A DNA stretch of 64,000 nt from DATKUK01 sp035530655 (GTDB lineage: Bacteria > Planctomycetota > Phycisphaerae > UBA1845 > DATKUK01). The notes beneath the pieces were generated by a model that was not told the origin of the DNA, searched no databases, and saw only the letters and a list, made by a program, of their open reading frames with translations. Where the stretch lies: NCBI GenBank assembly GCA_035530655.1, contig DATKUK010000142.1, forward strand, positions 62,001 through 126,000, written 5' to 3'. Shown here in pieces: positions 52,343-61,552 of the stretch. The number at the start of each line of letters is the position of its first letter. Position 1 is the first letter of the stretch. The translations under genes were made by a program, and so were the position numbers.

Positions 52343-53278
52343 TCAGCGCATCAAGAAGGTGAGAACCAGCACAACGACGGCCACCGCCAGGGTGCCCAGT
52401 CCGACCCAGCCGATGATGTCCTTGGCTTGTTGACTAAGCCGCTGGAAGGGCCGGTCCATCAACTCGAAGGTGACGCAGACTGCCTGGGCCACCATCGCTC
52501 GAGCGGTGTCGACACGGCCTGAATAGGTGTTGTCGGCGTGATCGCCGGATTCGTCCCGGTCGGTGCCGTCGGCATGATCGGCGACGTTTGTTTGGTCGTC
52601 CCAGGCGGCAGGTTGTTGGGTGTCTTGTTGGGCCGTTGGAGCGACTAACTCGGCGCCCTCGATGGCCTCGGCGTCGACGGCGCCTGCGATCAACTCGTCG
52701 AGCTCGTTGGCTTCCTGCTCGGAAAGCCCTTTCACGGCGGCTGACGACGTGCGTTCGTTTCGGTTGGCAGTCGGCGGTTCCGGCTGCTTAGAAGGTTTTG
52801 CAGGCGGTTTTGGCTTGGGTTCTTGGCCGTCGTCCCGCACGCCGGACAGCAGGGCCTCCAGCTGGGCGAGCTTCTCGTCGACGGGGTCCGCTTGGGTCTG
52901 ACCCTCAGCCGATGGGTCCGAGGGTGACTGGGAGGCACTTCCGGCGTGTTGTCGGTCGGTTTCAGACTCGCCTTGGGCAAGCGGTTGATCGGTCTCGGGC
53001 TGCTCTTCGCTGACGCCGACCTGCTCGGCCGCGTCGGCGGCGAGTCCCTCGGCCTGAGTTATGGCCTCCTCGACATTGCGGGCGGACAGTTCGGCAAGCG
53101 GGTCGCCTCCCCCGCCACGGGGTTCTTTGGGTGGTCTGTCGCTGGCGTCGCCGGGCACGGCCTGGTCTCTCCTCGCTCGGTTGGCAGGAGTCCTATCGGC
53201 CACACAGAGGGGGCGCTTGACCGGGGTGGGTTGCTGCCCCGTGCGAGCGAGGCCATAATCGCCCTGTGTCGATACCAC
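52343..53278 (-). CDS. Acidic, tail-anchored hypothetical protein
   Basis: About 311 residues with an uncertain start (GTG 53278 or GTG 53203; no ATG near either). The chain is acidic, rich in Gln, Pro, Ala and Asp (SEEQPETDQPLAQGESETDR, QEPKPKPPAKPSKQPEPP), probably disordered, with a helix near SEQEANELDELIAGAVDAEA. The last 25 residues are one membrane helix (DIIGWVGLGTLAVAVVVLVL), with the bulk on the N-terminal side. Function unknown. The 5' end overlaps the start of the divergent rsmE gene if the longer form is used. Confidence 0.6.
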   Translation of the reverse strand: MVSTQGDYGLARTGQQPTPVKRPLCVADRTPANRARRDQAVPGDASDRPPKEPRGGGGDPLAELSARNVEEAITQAEGLAADAAEQVGVSEEQPETDQPLAQGESETDRQHAGSASQSPSDPSAEGQTQADPVDEKLAQLEALLSGVRDDGQEPKPKPPAKPSKQPEPPTANRNERTSSAAVKGLSEQEANELDELIAGAVDAEAIEGAELVAPTAQQDTQQPAAWDDQTNVADHADGTDRDESGDHADNTYSGRVDTARAMVAQAVCVTFELMDRPFQRLSQQAKDIIGWVGLGTLAVAVVVLVLTFLMR

Positions 53279-54027
53279 GGTTCCATTATGCGGGGTTGGC
53301 GGGGGCGGCAGAGAAGCCGGCCCACGGGACGCCATCAAGCCGGCAGATCGAGCTTTGCGGTGCGGAGGCACGACACGCATTGGGCGCCCGGAGGTTGCGG
53401 GCGGGCGAGCCGATCGTGCTGTTTGACGGAGCCGGCACCGAGGTCGACGCACGGATCGTCTCGGTCGGGGGGCGTGAGCGGCTGAGTGTGGAGTTAGCCG
53501 AGCGCAGGCTGGTGCCGCGGCCACCCGCCTCCCGTCTGACGGTCGCGGTAGCCTTGGCAAAGGGGCCGCGGCAGGTCTGGCTGGCGGAGAAGCTCACCGA
53601 GCTGGGGGTCGGGGCGATCTGGGGCGTGAACTTCTCGCGTAGTGCGGCTCGTGCCAGCGGGGCGTCCGTCGAACGGTGGGGGCGTCGGGCGGTGGAGGCG
53701 GCCAAGCAATCGGGGCAGGCGTGGTTGCCGCAAGTCGTTTTGCGACAGGATCTTAGTACTGTAATAGAGCAGGCGGGTGGCTTTGAGTTGCTGCTGGTGG
53801 GTGGGCCTGGCCGGCCGTTGCTGTCGGTCTTGCAGGAGGCGGGTGCGCCTCGCTCCATTCTGATACTTATCGGACCGGAAGGCGGCCTGACCGCCCAGGA
53901 GACGGCAGCGGCTCAGGCGGCGGGCTTCCAGACGGTGCGCGTAGGCTGTACGACGCTTCGCGTGGAGACGGCGGCGGTGGCGGCGGCATCGGTGATCGTG
54001 GCGTGTGCCGATGCACTGGGTGCATGA
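53266..54027 (+). CDS. rsmE: 16S rRNA (uracil-N3)-methyltransferase RsmE
   Basis: A 253-residue SPOUT methyltransferase with GTG start. N-terminal PUA-like domain (RFHYAGLAGAAE, ARHALGARRLRAGEPIVLFD), then the catalytic domain with VALAKGPRQVWLAEKLTELG, RWGRRAVEAAKQSGQAWLP, LILIGPEGGLTAQETAAAQA and CTTLRVETAAVAAASVIV, the deep-knot SAM-binding loops. It methylates N3 of U1498 in 16S rRNA. No neighbour suggests a different job. Confidence 0.93.
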   Translation: MSIPRFHYAGLAGAAEKPAHGTPSSRQIELCGAEARHALGARRLRAGEPIVLFDGAGTEVDARIVSVGGRERLSVELAERRLVPRPPASRLTVAVALAKGPRQVWLAEKLTELGVGAIWGVNFSRSAARASGASVERWGRRAVEAAKQSGQAWLPQVVLRQDLSTVIEQAGGFELLLVGGPGRPLLSVLQEAGAPRSILILIGPEGGLTAQETAAAQAAGFQTVRVGCTTLRVETAAVAAASVIVACADALGA

Positions 54028-54112
54028 GATGGTCGATTGGGTGTGTAGACATCTGTATGTCCGTATGGCGCAGGCGCCATCACGAGGAGTATGATCGCTT
54101 ATATCCGCGACG

Positions 54113-54141
54113 TTGAAACGGATCGAGTGTGCCAGAATAAT
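54113..54141 (+). promoter_or_regulatory. Promoter of the cysC-sat operon
   Basis: TTGAAA (54113-54118) and AATAAT (54136-54141) with a 17-base spacer precede cysC. A perfect palindrome ATGGCGC-AG-GCGCCAT (54065-54080) lies about 30 bases upstream of the -35 box, between rsmE and the promoter; it might be an operator or part of an rsmE terminator. Confidence 0.45.
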
Positions 54142-54209
54142 CACCGCGTTTTGAGCCGTGGTACCGGCTCATGCTGCCGAAGACGACATTGATGATTGGA
54201 GACGAGATA

Positions 54210-54836
54210 GTGACCAAGCAGGCCGCAACGAATATCACTTGGCATGAAGGGCACGTCGAACGGGCCCATCGTGAGCGACTGCTGAAGCAGAAGGGCGCCA
54301 CGATATGGCTCACGGGGCTGAGCGCTTCGGGCAAGAGTACGGTGGCGTTTACGGTGGAGCATGCCCTGGTTGAGTCGGGGCGATTGGCGTATGTGCTGGA
54401 CGGCGACAACGTGCGCCACGGCTTGAACCGGAATCTGGGTTTCTCGGCGGAAGACCGGGAGGAGAACATCCGGCGCATCGGCGAGGTGGCCAAACTCTTC
54501 GCCGACGCGGGATTGATTGTGCTGACCAGTTTCATCAGTCCTTATCGGGCCGATCGGGACAAAGCGCGAGCTTTGCACGAGCAGGCCGGCTTGCCGTTTG
54601 TCGAGGTGTACGTCGACGCTCCCTTGGAGGTTTGCGAACAGCGCGACCCGAAGGGGCTTTACGCCAAAGCACGGGCCGGCGAGGTCAAGCAGTTTACGGG
54701 GATCGACGATCCGTACGAGCCGCCCGAAAAGCCGGAGTTGGTGGTGCACACGGATAAGCAGACGCCACAGGAGGCGGCGGCCAGCGTGCTGGAGCTGCTG
54801 GCAGAGCGAGGGATCATCGCCCCTGGGAAAGCCTGA
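54210..54836 (+). CDS. cysC: Adenylyl-sulfate (APS) kinase
   Basis: A 208-residue P-loop kinase; GTG 54210 with GGAG 8 bases upstream is preferred to ATG 54171. The Walker A motif is WLTGLSASGKSTVAF; DGDNVRHGLNRNLGFS is the APS-binding site, followed by ADRDKARALHEQAG and FVEVYVDAPLEVCEQRDPKG. It phosphorylates APS to PAPS. With sat directly downstream (122 bases) it gives PAPS synthesis; no CysD/CysN or PAPS reductase gene is present, so sulfation or a reductase elsewhere may use the PAPS. Confidence 0.94.
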   Translation: MTKQAATNITWHEGHVERAHRERLLKQKGATIWLTGLSASGKSTVAFTVEHALVESGRLAYVLDGDNVRHGLNRNLGFSAEDREENIRRIGEVAKLFADAGLIVLTSFISPYRADRDKARALHEQAGLPFVEVYVDAPLEVCEQRDPKGLYAKARAGEVKQFTGIDDPYEPPEKPELVVHTDKQTPQEAAASVLELLAERGIIAPGKA

Positions 54837-54958
54837 AGGTCTCGGTCGCTTGGATGTGCCCGGTAGAGATGGCAACGCAGCCCTGGTCGCATCCCTGTGC
54901 CGCATCGCGGGATGCTGTAAGAGGCTGCCTGATACGATCGAAGAATGGGTGAACGAAC

Positions 54959-56128
54959 ATGGGTAGAACGACGAACGGACTCATCGAGCCGCATGGCGGT
55001 GAACTGGTCGACCGGGTAGTGAGCGGGGCGGAGTGTTCGGCCCTCGAGCAGCGATTGGCGAACATGCCGAGGATCGCCCTGCCCGAGCAGCAGCAGTGCG
55101 ACCTGGAGATGATCGCCATAGGGGCGTTCAGTCCGCTGACAGGGTTCATGGGATCGGATGATTTCCATGCTGTTTGCGACCGGCTGCAGCTTGCCAACGG
55201 GCTGCCCTGGGGCATTCCCATCACGTTCTGCGTGGATCGGCGGACGTCCGACGCTTTGGAGGTGGGCCAGGAGGTCTGTCTGACCGACGAGCAGGATCGG
55301 CCACTGGCGGTGATGACGCTTCAGGAGAAGTACCCGCACGACAAGGCCAAGGAAGCGGGGAAGATCTATCTGACCGATGACCGCAAGCACCCGGGCGTGG
55401 CGGTGCTGCAGAGCCGGGGCGAGGTCTGCCTGGCGGGTCCGCTGGCGGTGCTCTGTCCCCGGCACGAGCCGGAGTTCGCCGAGCATCGCCTGCCGCCATC
55501 GCGGACGCGCGAGGTGTTTTCGCAGCGCGGGTGGCAAAGCGTGGTAGCGTTCCAGACCCGCAACCCGATCCATCGGGCACACGAGTATCTAACCAAGTGC
55601 GCGCTGGAGATCTGCGACGGGCTGTTGATCCACCCACTGGTGGGGCAGACGCAGCCGGGCGACATCCCGGCCGACGTGCGTATGCGGTGCTACCAGGTGT
55701 TGTTGGAGAATTACTATAACCCTCAGCGGGTGCTGTTGAGCTGCATGCCTTCGGCCATGCGGTATGCCGGGCCGCGTGAGGCGGTGCTGCACGCGACGAT
55801 CCGTAAGAACTACGGGTGCACGCACTTCATCGTGGGGCGCGATCATGCCGGCGTGGGCGATTACTACGGCACATACGATGCGCAGAAGATCTTCGACCGG
55901 ATTGATCCGGCGTTGATGGGCATCACGCCGTTGAAGTTCGAGCATTCCTTCTACTGCCAGAAGACTGGGTCCATGGCGTCGGACAAGACGACCAGCAGCA
56001 GCAAGGAGCAAAGAGTGTTTCTCAGCGGTACGAAGGTTCGCGAGATGCTGCGTGCGGGTCAGCGGCCACCGGCCGAATTCACCCGTCCCGAGGTCGCCGA
56101 CCTGCTCATCGAGGCGATGAAGGAGTAA
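54959..56128 (+). CDS. sat: Sulfate adenylyltransferase (ATP sulfurylase, homomeric type)
   Basis: A 389-residue protein, ATG 54959. ATP-sulfurylase motifs: VVAFQTRNPIHRAHEYLTKC (QxRN and the HxxH), GRDHAGVGDYYGTYDAQKIF and FLSGTKVREMLRAGQRPPAE near the C-terminus. It makes APS from ATP and sulfate. This is the monomer-type enzyme of dissimilatory or PAPS-producing pathways, not the CysDN type. It is followed 15 bases later by a phosphodiesterase gene, so the operon may extend. Confidence 0.95.
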   Translation: MGRTTNGLIEPHGGELVDRVVSGAECSALEQRLANMPRIALPEQQQCDLEMIAIGAFSPLTGFMGSDDFHAVCDRLQLANGLPWGIPITFCVDRRTSDALEVGQEVCLTDEQDRPLAVMTLQEKYPHDKAKEAGKIYLTDDRKHPGVAVLQSRGEVCLAGPLAVLCPRHEPEFAEHRLPPSRTREVFSQRGWQSVVAFQTRNPIHRAHEYLTKCALEICDGLLIHPLVGQTQPGDIPADVRMRCYQVLLENYYNPQRVLLSCMPSAMRYAGPREAVLHATIRKNYGCTHFIVGRDHAGVGDYYGTYDAQKIFDRIDPALMGITPLKFEHSFYCQKTGSMASDKTTSSSKEQRVFLSGTKVREMLRAGQRPPAEFTRPEVADLLIEAMKE

Positions 56129-56143
56129 AGGGGCGCTGCGCGA

Positions 56144-57571
56144 ATGAGCACGATCGAGAAGGTAGCGATTATCGGATTGGACTGCGCCGATCCGGTGCTG
56201 ACGTTCGAGCGCTTCATCGACGATCTTCCGAACATTCGGCGGCTGGCCGAATCGGGCACGTTCGGCAACCTCGAGAGTTGTATGCCGCCGATCACGGTGC
56301 CGGCCTGGTCGTGCATGGCCACCAGCAAGGATCCGGGCACACTGGGGGTATATGGGTTCCGCAACCGCGGCGACCACTCCTACGACAACCTGACGATCGC
56401 CACCAGTCTGGCGATTCGTGAGCCGCGACTGTGGGATCTGCTCAGCCAGGCCGGCAAGCAGGTGATCGTACTGGGGGTGCCGCAGACGTATCCGATCGTC
56501 CGTCCGGTCAACGGCTGCATGGTGACGGGGTTTCTGACGCCGGTGCTGCCGGGCAAACCGCCGCAGAAGTACACCTACCCGCCGGCGCTGGAGGCGGAGG
56601 TTGCGAGGGAGATCGGCGAGTACCTGCTCGACGTCAAGGGCTTCCGAACGGACGACAAGCGCTGGCTGCTCGATCAGATCTACGAGATGACCGACAAGCG
56701 TTTTCGGCTGGCCAAACATCTTCTGACCACGCGGCCGTGGGACCTGTTCTGGATGGTCGAAATGGGCCACGACCGTATTCATCATGGCTTCTGGCAATTC
56801 ATGGACCAGGATCATCACCGGTACCAGCCGGGCAACGAGTTCGAGCATGCCATCCGGGACTACTACAAGCACTTCGACGAACTGCTGGGCCAGTTGCTGG
56901 ACGTGATGGACCTGGACAAGACGGCGGTCTGGATCGTCAGCGATCACGGCGCGCAGTTGATGGAAGGCGGGATCTGCTTCAACGACTGGCTGATTCAGGA
57001 GGGGTATCTGACGCTCAAGCAGCCGCCGGACGGGCCGACGCGATTCAGCTTCGATCTGGTGGATTGGTCCAAGACCATCGCTTGGGGCGAGGGCGGGTAC
57101 TATGGCCGCTGTTTCGTCAACGTGGCCGGCCGAGAGCCCGACGGGCAGGTCTCGTCGGATCGGTATGAAGCCGTCCGCGACGAGCTGATTGCCAAAATCC
57201 AGGCCATTCCCGACCACCAGGGCCAATCGATCCCCACGCGTGTGTACCGACCGCAGGAGATTTACCGCGACGTGCGTGGCGTGCCGCCCGATCTGATCGT
57301 CATTTTCGGTGGTCTTCGGTGGCGAAGTGTGGGCACGGTGGGCAACGACTCGATCCATACGTTCGAGAACGACACCGGCCCGGACGACGCCAACCACGCA
57401 CAGATGGGAATGTACTGCTTCAACCACCCATCGCTGGCGGGGCGAGGGCGAGACGACACCGCCACCCTGTACGACGTGGCTCCGACGGTGCTGGAGATGT
57501 TAGGCGAGCCCGTGCCCGACGATATGCAGGGCAAGTCGCTGCTGGGCCGACCGCGCCGCGGGCAAGGCTAA
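56144..57571 (+). CDS. Type I phosphodiesterase/nucleotide pyrophosphatase-family (alkaline phosphatase superfamily) enzyme
   Basis: A 475-residue protein. Metal-site residues: Asp13 in VAIIGLDCADP, nucleophile Thr51 in MPPITVPAWSCMATSKD, Asp210 and His214 in MGHDRIHHGFW, and Asp267-His268 in AVWIVSDHGAQL; a further His (FENDTGPDDANHAQMGMYC) is near residue 417. No signal peptide. Members hydrolyse nucleotides or phosphoesters or transfer phosphate groups. Located in the sat operon just before a membrane GT-like gene, it may process nucleotide by-products (such as PAP or APS) or a polysaccharide phosphoester; this is inference. Confidence 0.87.
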   Translation: MSTIEKVAIIGLDCADPVLTFERFIDDLPNIRRLAESGTFGNLESCMPPITVPAWSCMATSKDPGTLGVYGFRNRGDHSYDNLTIATSLAIREPRLWDLLSQAGKQVIVLGVPQTYPIVRPVNGCMVTGFLTPVLPGKPPQKYTYPPALEAEVAREIGEYLLDVKGFRTDDKRWLLDQIYEMTDKRFRLAKHLLTTRPWDLFWMVEMGHDRIHHGFWQFMDQDHHRYQPGNEFEHAIRDYYKHFDELLGQLLDVMDLDKTAVWIVSDHGAQLMEGGICFNDWLIQEGYLTLKQPPDGPTRFSFDLVDWSKTIAWGEGGYYGRCFVNVAGREPDGQVSSDRYEAVRDELIAKIQAIPDHQGQSIPTRVYRPQEIYRDVRGVPPDLIVIFGGLRWRSVGTVGNDSIHTFENDTGPDDANHAQMGMYCFNHPSLAGRGRDDTATLYDVAPTVLEMLGEPVPDDMQGKSLLGRPRRGQG

Positions 57572-57590
57572 CGGCTAAGGAGAATACGGC

Positions 57591-59180
57591 ATGTCCAGCG
57601 AACTGGGCGACGGATCGAGTCAATCAGGACCAGGGGGCGGTCCTCGGCATGCCCTCTGGATCCAATTGGTGGCGGTGGTCCTTCTGTTGGCTTGCGCAGC
57701 GCCTTACTGGTCCTCGACGAAGGACGATGCATACATTTTCATGACATGCGCTCGGAATGCGCGCGACGGGCAGGGACTTGGCCTTAACGAGGGTGAACCA
57801 GTTTATTGCATCAGCAGCATGGCCTGGTTCGCATTGAGTTGGTTGCTGCTTCACTTCTCGGACGACCCCTATTTCATCTTGCGCCTGGTAGGGCAGGCTA
57901 GTGCAGTCTTGGCGCTGCTTGTGATGCTTGCTTTCGTGGCCCGGCGCCACCGGCTGCCACTTATCGGTTTGGCCGGTGCATTGATGTTCGCATGTGATCC
58001 GGCTTTGGCACGTTGGTCGGTGGTGGGCATGGAGGCCCCGCTGGCGACACTGCTTTGCGCTCTCGTCTTCTGGACAGCTCATTGTCAGCTTCATAGGGAG
58101 GGGAGATTCGACTGGGTACCGACGGTTATTGCAGCAGGGGTCCTGGTGCGTTTGGAATTTGTCTTCCTGGGACTGTTCTGGGCGATCATAACTCTGGGCC
58201 GGCTGCTTTTGGGGCCACGATCGCATGTACTCAGACAGGTGCGTTCGCTTCTCATATCGGCAGTTCCGCTGTTTCTGGTGTGCGTGGCGATCGGGGCTTT
58301 CGGTCTGCTCGAGTTCGGGCAGCCAATGCCCAGTACGGTCGCCGCCAAGTCAGGGCAGCCGCTAACGACGGCTTACATGCGCCTGCTTCTGTCGCGTGTG
58401 CTTGGCTCGGCGATCGGCCCGTCGCTTGTTCTGTTGGGCGGCTTTGCCGCCGTCTGCCTGCGAAGGGGGTTGAGGCAATTGTTTCGCTGCTGCGATGGCG
58501 TCGATGCGCTGATGGCCGCTTGGGTGATTGGCCTGCCGGTGGTGTGGATCTGCACGGGTGCCGGGCCAGGCACCCGCTACATGTGTCCGCTGACACCGTT
58601 CATAGGGATCCTGGCCGTGCGGTTGGTGGAGATCGCTATCAGGCCAGCGGCGGACGTGCCCGTCCGCCCTTCAGCTTCGCGCGGCAGATCCGTGGCGTGG
58701 GTCGGGGTGGTTGCGTCGTGTCTGGCCAGCCAACTGGCAGTCAACTACCTCATCTACATTCCGCATGCCGAGATGACGCGCGAGAAAAACCGGGTGCTGC
58801 TGCAGGTATGCAACTGGGTCAACCAGAAATTGCCTCCCGAGGCAGTCATTGCTTCCTACGACGTCGGCTATCTTGCTTGGTACACGCAGAATCGAATTAT
58901 CGGGACCGATGGCCTCAACTTGCCGCTGGATCGTGTGCGCTTTATCCAATCGCATGGCATCAACGCGCTGCTACAGCGCGAACAGGCGGACTATGCCTAT
59001 GCGCCTGACGGCAGCATCTTTGGCTACCTTCCGCGTGAAGCACACACGCTCGACGTGGACGAGGTCCACGCCACCAAAGTTGCCGAGTGGACACGTGTGT
59101 ACCCGCAACGGTTCTACAACGGCAGGATAAAACCCTGTCGCATGTGGCGCTTAACATACTCAACAGGCGAAGATCGTTGA
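57591..59180 (+). CDS. Polytopic membrane protein, GT-C glycosyltransferase-like
   Basis: A 529-residue protein with about ten hydrophobic segments (LVAVVLLLACAAPYW, LIGLAGALMFACDPALARWS, VPLFLVCVAIGAFGLLEFGQ and others). The first periplasmic loop has STKDDAYIFMTCARNARDGQ, the Asp-Asp of ArnT/PMT-type GT-C enzymes, and a soluble C-terminus. These transfer sugars from polyprenyl-phosphate donors. The specific sugar is unknown. It precedes sugar-nucleotide and methyltransferase genes, in line with surface-glycan assembly. Confidence 0.75.
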   Translation: MSSELGDGSSQSGPGGGPRHALWIQLVAVVLLLACAAPYWSSTKDDAYIFMTCARNARDGQGLGLNEGEPVYCISSMAWFALSWLLLHFSDDPYFILRLVGQASAVLALLVMLAFVARRHRLPLIGLAGALMFACDPALARWSVVGMEAPLATLLCALVFWTAHCQLHREGRFDWVPTVIAAGVLVRLEFVFLGLFWAIITLGRLLLGPRSHVLRQVRSLLISAVPLFLVCVAIGAFGLLEFGQPMPSTVAAKSGQPLTTAYMRLLLSRVLGSAIGPSLVLLGGFAAVCLRRGLRQLFRCCDGVDALMAAWVIGLPVVWICTGAGPGTRYMCPLTPFIGILAVRLVEIAIRPAADVPVRPSASRGRSVAWVGVVASCLASQLAVNYLIYIPHAEMTREKNRVLLQVCNWVNQKLPPEAVIASYDVGYLAWYTQNRIIGTDGLNLPLDRVRFIQSHGINALLQREQADYAYAPDGSIFGYLPREAHTLDVDEVHATKVAEWTRVYPQRFYNGRIKPCRMWRLTYSTGEDR

Positions 59181-59595
59181 ATAGCCTCGTAATGGGTGTA
59201 AACAGGACGTCGGACACCTGCCCGACGGGCATCCGGGCAACGGGCTCGGCCGGCAGCGAGAAAGCTGTTATAGAGCGAATCAGCAGGGGTGGCCCCTGCA
59301 CTCGGGCTGTGGGTGCAGGCACTGCCCTTTACGGTGGGGATCAAGAAGTACGCCCTGCGGACCGGACGAACGTCGGCATATGTCCTGGCGATTCATGATG
59401 CTATCTTGCCGGCGCGAGTACTAGATCTGGCAGGTGTCGAGGCACTTGCGTACCGACCGGTCGGATGATATGAACGGTGCCGCGCGGTACGAGTGCGCGG
59501 CCGGATGAGCCGTGGTCCCGTCATCAGCGATGCGCAGCCCGCAGGATTGGCTCGCCCACCACTTGCAGCCGCCTACCAGTTGAGGAGCAGAGCAG
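59181..59595. other. 415-base intergenic region with promoter for the epimerase gene
   Basis: No gene supported. TTGCGT (59446-59451) and TATGAA (59469-59474) with a 17-base spacer form a weak promoter. The spacer contains a perfect palindrome CCGACCGGTCGG (59453-59464), a candidate operator. The epimerase ATG (59596) follows GAGGAGCAGAGCAG. Confidence 0.45.
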
Positions 59596-60576
59596 ATGAA
59601 GGCATTGATCACCGGCGGAGCGGGCTTTATCGGATCGCACCTGGCCGAGCGGCTGCTGCGAACCGGCCACGAGGTCGTTGTGGTCGACAATCTCAGCACG
59701 GGCAGTCTGGACAACCTCAAGGCGATCGAGAACCACCCGCGGTTGCGGTTCGTATACGATGACGTGCGCCACTCCGAGACGATGCACATCCTGATCGAGC
59801 CGTGCGACGTGGTTTTCCATCTTGCTGCGGCCGTCGGCGTGCAATTGATCGTCGATCAGCCTGTGCACACCATCGAAACCAACATCCACGGCACGGAGGT
59901 CGTCCTGGAGGTCGCCAACAAGTTCCGCAAGACGGTGCTGCTCGCATCGACCAGCGAGGTGTACGGCAAGAGCGAGGCCGTCCCATTCCGCGAGGACGAC
60001 GATACCGTCCTGGGGAGCACGCGGTTCTCCAGATGGTCGTACGCGTGCAGTAAGGCCATCGACGAGTTTCTGGGGTTGGCCTACCATGCCCAGTACGGTC
60101 TGCCGGTGGCCGTTGTGCGTCTGTTTAATACGGTCGGGCCTCGTCAGACCGGTCGCTACGGCATGGTGATCCCGCGCTTCGTGACGGCGGCGCTGAAGAA
60201 CGAGCCGCTCTGCGTGTACGGGACGGGCAAGCAGAGCCGCTGCTTCGGATATGTGGGCGACGTGATCGACGCGATGGTCGCCCTGATGAACCGCGCCGAC
60301 GCACCGGGGCGAGTGTACAACATCGGCTCGAACGAGGAGATCTCGATCGACGCGCTGGCCGACAAGATCATCAAGATGACCGGGAGCAAGAGCGAGAAGA
60401 AGTATCTTTCGTATGAAGAGGCCTACGGCCGCCCGTTCGACGACATGATGCGGCGGGTGCCGTGCCTGGATCGGATCAGAGAGACGATCGGTTACGAACC
60501 CCGCACGAAGCTCGACGAGACGCTTCGCGCGATCATCGACGACATTCGGCGCCGCCTGGGTCGCCCGCACGCGTGA
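59596..60576 (+). CDS. NAD-dependent nucleotide-sugar epimerase/dehydratase
   Basis: A 326-residue SDR-extended protein. GGAGFIGSHLAERLL (NAD site), Ser in TVLLASTSEVYG, and the catalytic Tyr149/Lys153 in RWSYACSKAIDEF. Other landmarks: RLFNTVGPRQTGRYGMVIPR, GDVIDAMVALMNRADAPGRV, and DDMMRRVPCLDRIRETIGYE. Resembles UDP-glucose epimerase/UDP-glucuronate decarboxylase-type enzymes used in surface polysaccharide synthesis; the exact reaction is not determined. Confidence 0.88.
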   Translation: MKALITGGAGFIGSHLAERLLRTGHEVVVVDNLSTGSLDNLKAIENHPRLRFVYDDVRHSETMHILIEPCDVVFHLAAAVGVQLIVDQPVHTIETNIHGTEVVLEVANKFRKTVLLASTSEVYGKSEAVPFREDDDTVLGSTRFSRWSYACSKAIDEFLGLAYHAQYGLPVAVVRLFNTVGPRQTGRYGMVIPRFVTAALKNEPLCVYGTGKQSRCFGYVGDVIDAMVALMNRADAPGRVYNIGSNEEISIDALADKIIKMTGSKSEKKYLSYEEAYGRPFDDMMRRVPCLDRIRETIGYEPRTKLDETLRAIIDDIRRRLGRPHA

Positions 60577-60817
60577 GACGCTCGCCGATCGTCACCGATG
60601 CCGACATTTTTGGGTCGTAAAAGAGGCGAGGCTGGCTGTGCGCGGGGCCGTCCATCCAGTCCGTCGCACCTGCGGCCAGTACAGTACCGTCGCGCCCTTG
60701 GGCGTGTGCGCCCGCGGGAGACGGCCGCGGAAGCATTGAGCGCGGGTTGCGCATGAGAGAACCGTCAAGTACGATGGAGACACTTGCGTCGAGCCCGAAA
60801 AAGGGGGACAATGACTT

Positions 60818-61552
60818 ATGACTCGTTGCGGTGTTCGTCGGCGGGTGTCTGTCTGGGAAGCTAGGATGAGTCCTTTTCGTCGTGTCTTTAGGGCCGCGAG
60901 TCGGTACGCCAGATTCTACTGGCGCCTGCCCAAGGCAAAACGCTTGCGTATCAGGTATTTCCCCCCTAACTATATCTTCCGGGACTCGCTGACACCTTCG
61001 AGCGTGGTCGTGGACGTGGGGTGTGGGCACGAGGCAGAACTTTCGGTCCACCTGATTTCCACGTACGGCCTTAGGGCGTTCGGCGTCGACCCGACGCGGA
61101 AGCACGCGCCTGCATTGCGAACGATTGAGCAGCGCTACGCTGAGCGGTTCAGATACCTCGCCCGCGCCGTGGCCGCAAAAGGAGGCACACTGACTTTCCA
61201 CGAGAGCGATGTAAACGAAAGCGGTTCTCTTCTTGGCGACCACACCAACGTAGTACACGACACGATTCGCAGCTATCAGGTCGAGGCCGTGACCCTCCGT
61301 GGCCTGCTGGAGGAGATTGGCTGTGAGCACGTCGACTTTCTAAAACTGGATCTGGAAGGCGCAGAATATGAACTGCTCGACACGGTTGCGGCCGATGCGC
61401 TGCAACCGTTCACGCAAGTGTTTGTCGAGTTCCACCATCACTGCATCGAACGGTTCTCCGTACAGGACACCCGCAGGGCAGCAGAAGACATGCGGCAGAA
61501 AGGATTCCAATCGTTCACTCTAGACGACCACAATTATCTGTTTTATCGGTAG
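60818..61552 (+). CDS. FkbM-family SAM-dependent methyltransferase
   Basis: A 244-residue protein, ATG 60818 after GGGGGA (ATG 60866 is possible). SAM motif SVVVDVGCGHEAELSVHLIS, acidic residue in RAFGVDPTRKHAP, and the FkbM signature EEIGCEHVDFLKLDLEGAEYE. No signal peptide. FkbM enzymes O-methylate sugars or small molecules, often in polysaccharide or antibiotic clusters; here the former fits the neighbours. Third positions are a little less GC-rich than in flanking genes. Confidence 0.87.
   Translation: MTRCGVRRRVSVWEARMSPFRRVFRAASRYARFYWRLPKAKRLRIRYFPPNYIFRDSLTPSSVVVDVGCGHEAELSVHLISTYGLRAFGVDPTRKHAPALRTIEQRYAERFRYLARAVAAKGGTLTFHESDVNESGSLLGDHTNVVHDTIRSYQVEAVTLRGLLEEIGCEHVDFLKLDLEGAEYELLDTVAADALQPFTQVFVEFHHHCIERFSVQDTRRAAEDMRQKGFQSFTLDDHNYLFYR

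Noticed and set aside
55589..57427. 612-codon minus-strand frame
   Set aside because: Shadow of sat and the phosphodiesterase, both of which have complete active-site motifs on the plus strand.
59524..60570. 348-codon minus-strand frame
   Set aside because: Shadow of the epimerase gene, which has NAD-binding and YxxxK motifs.
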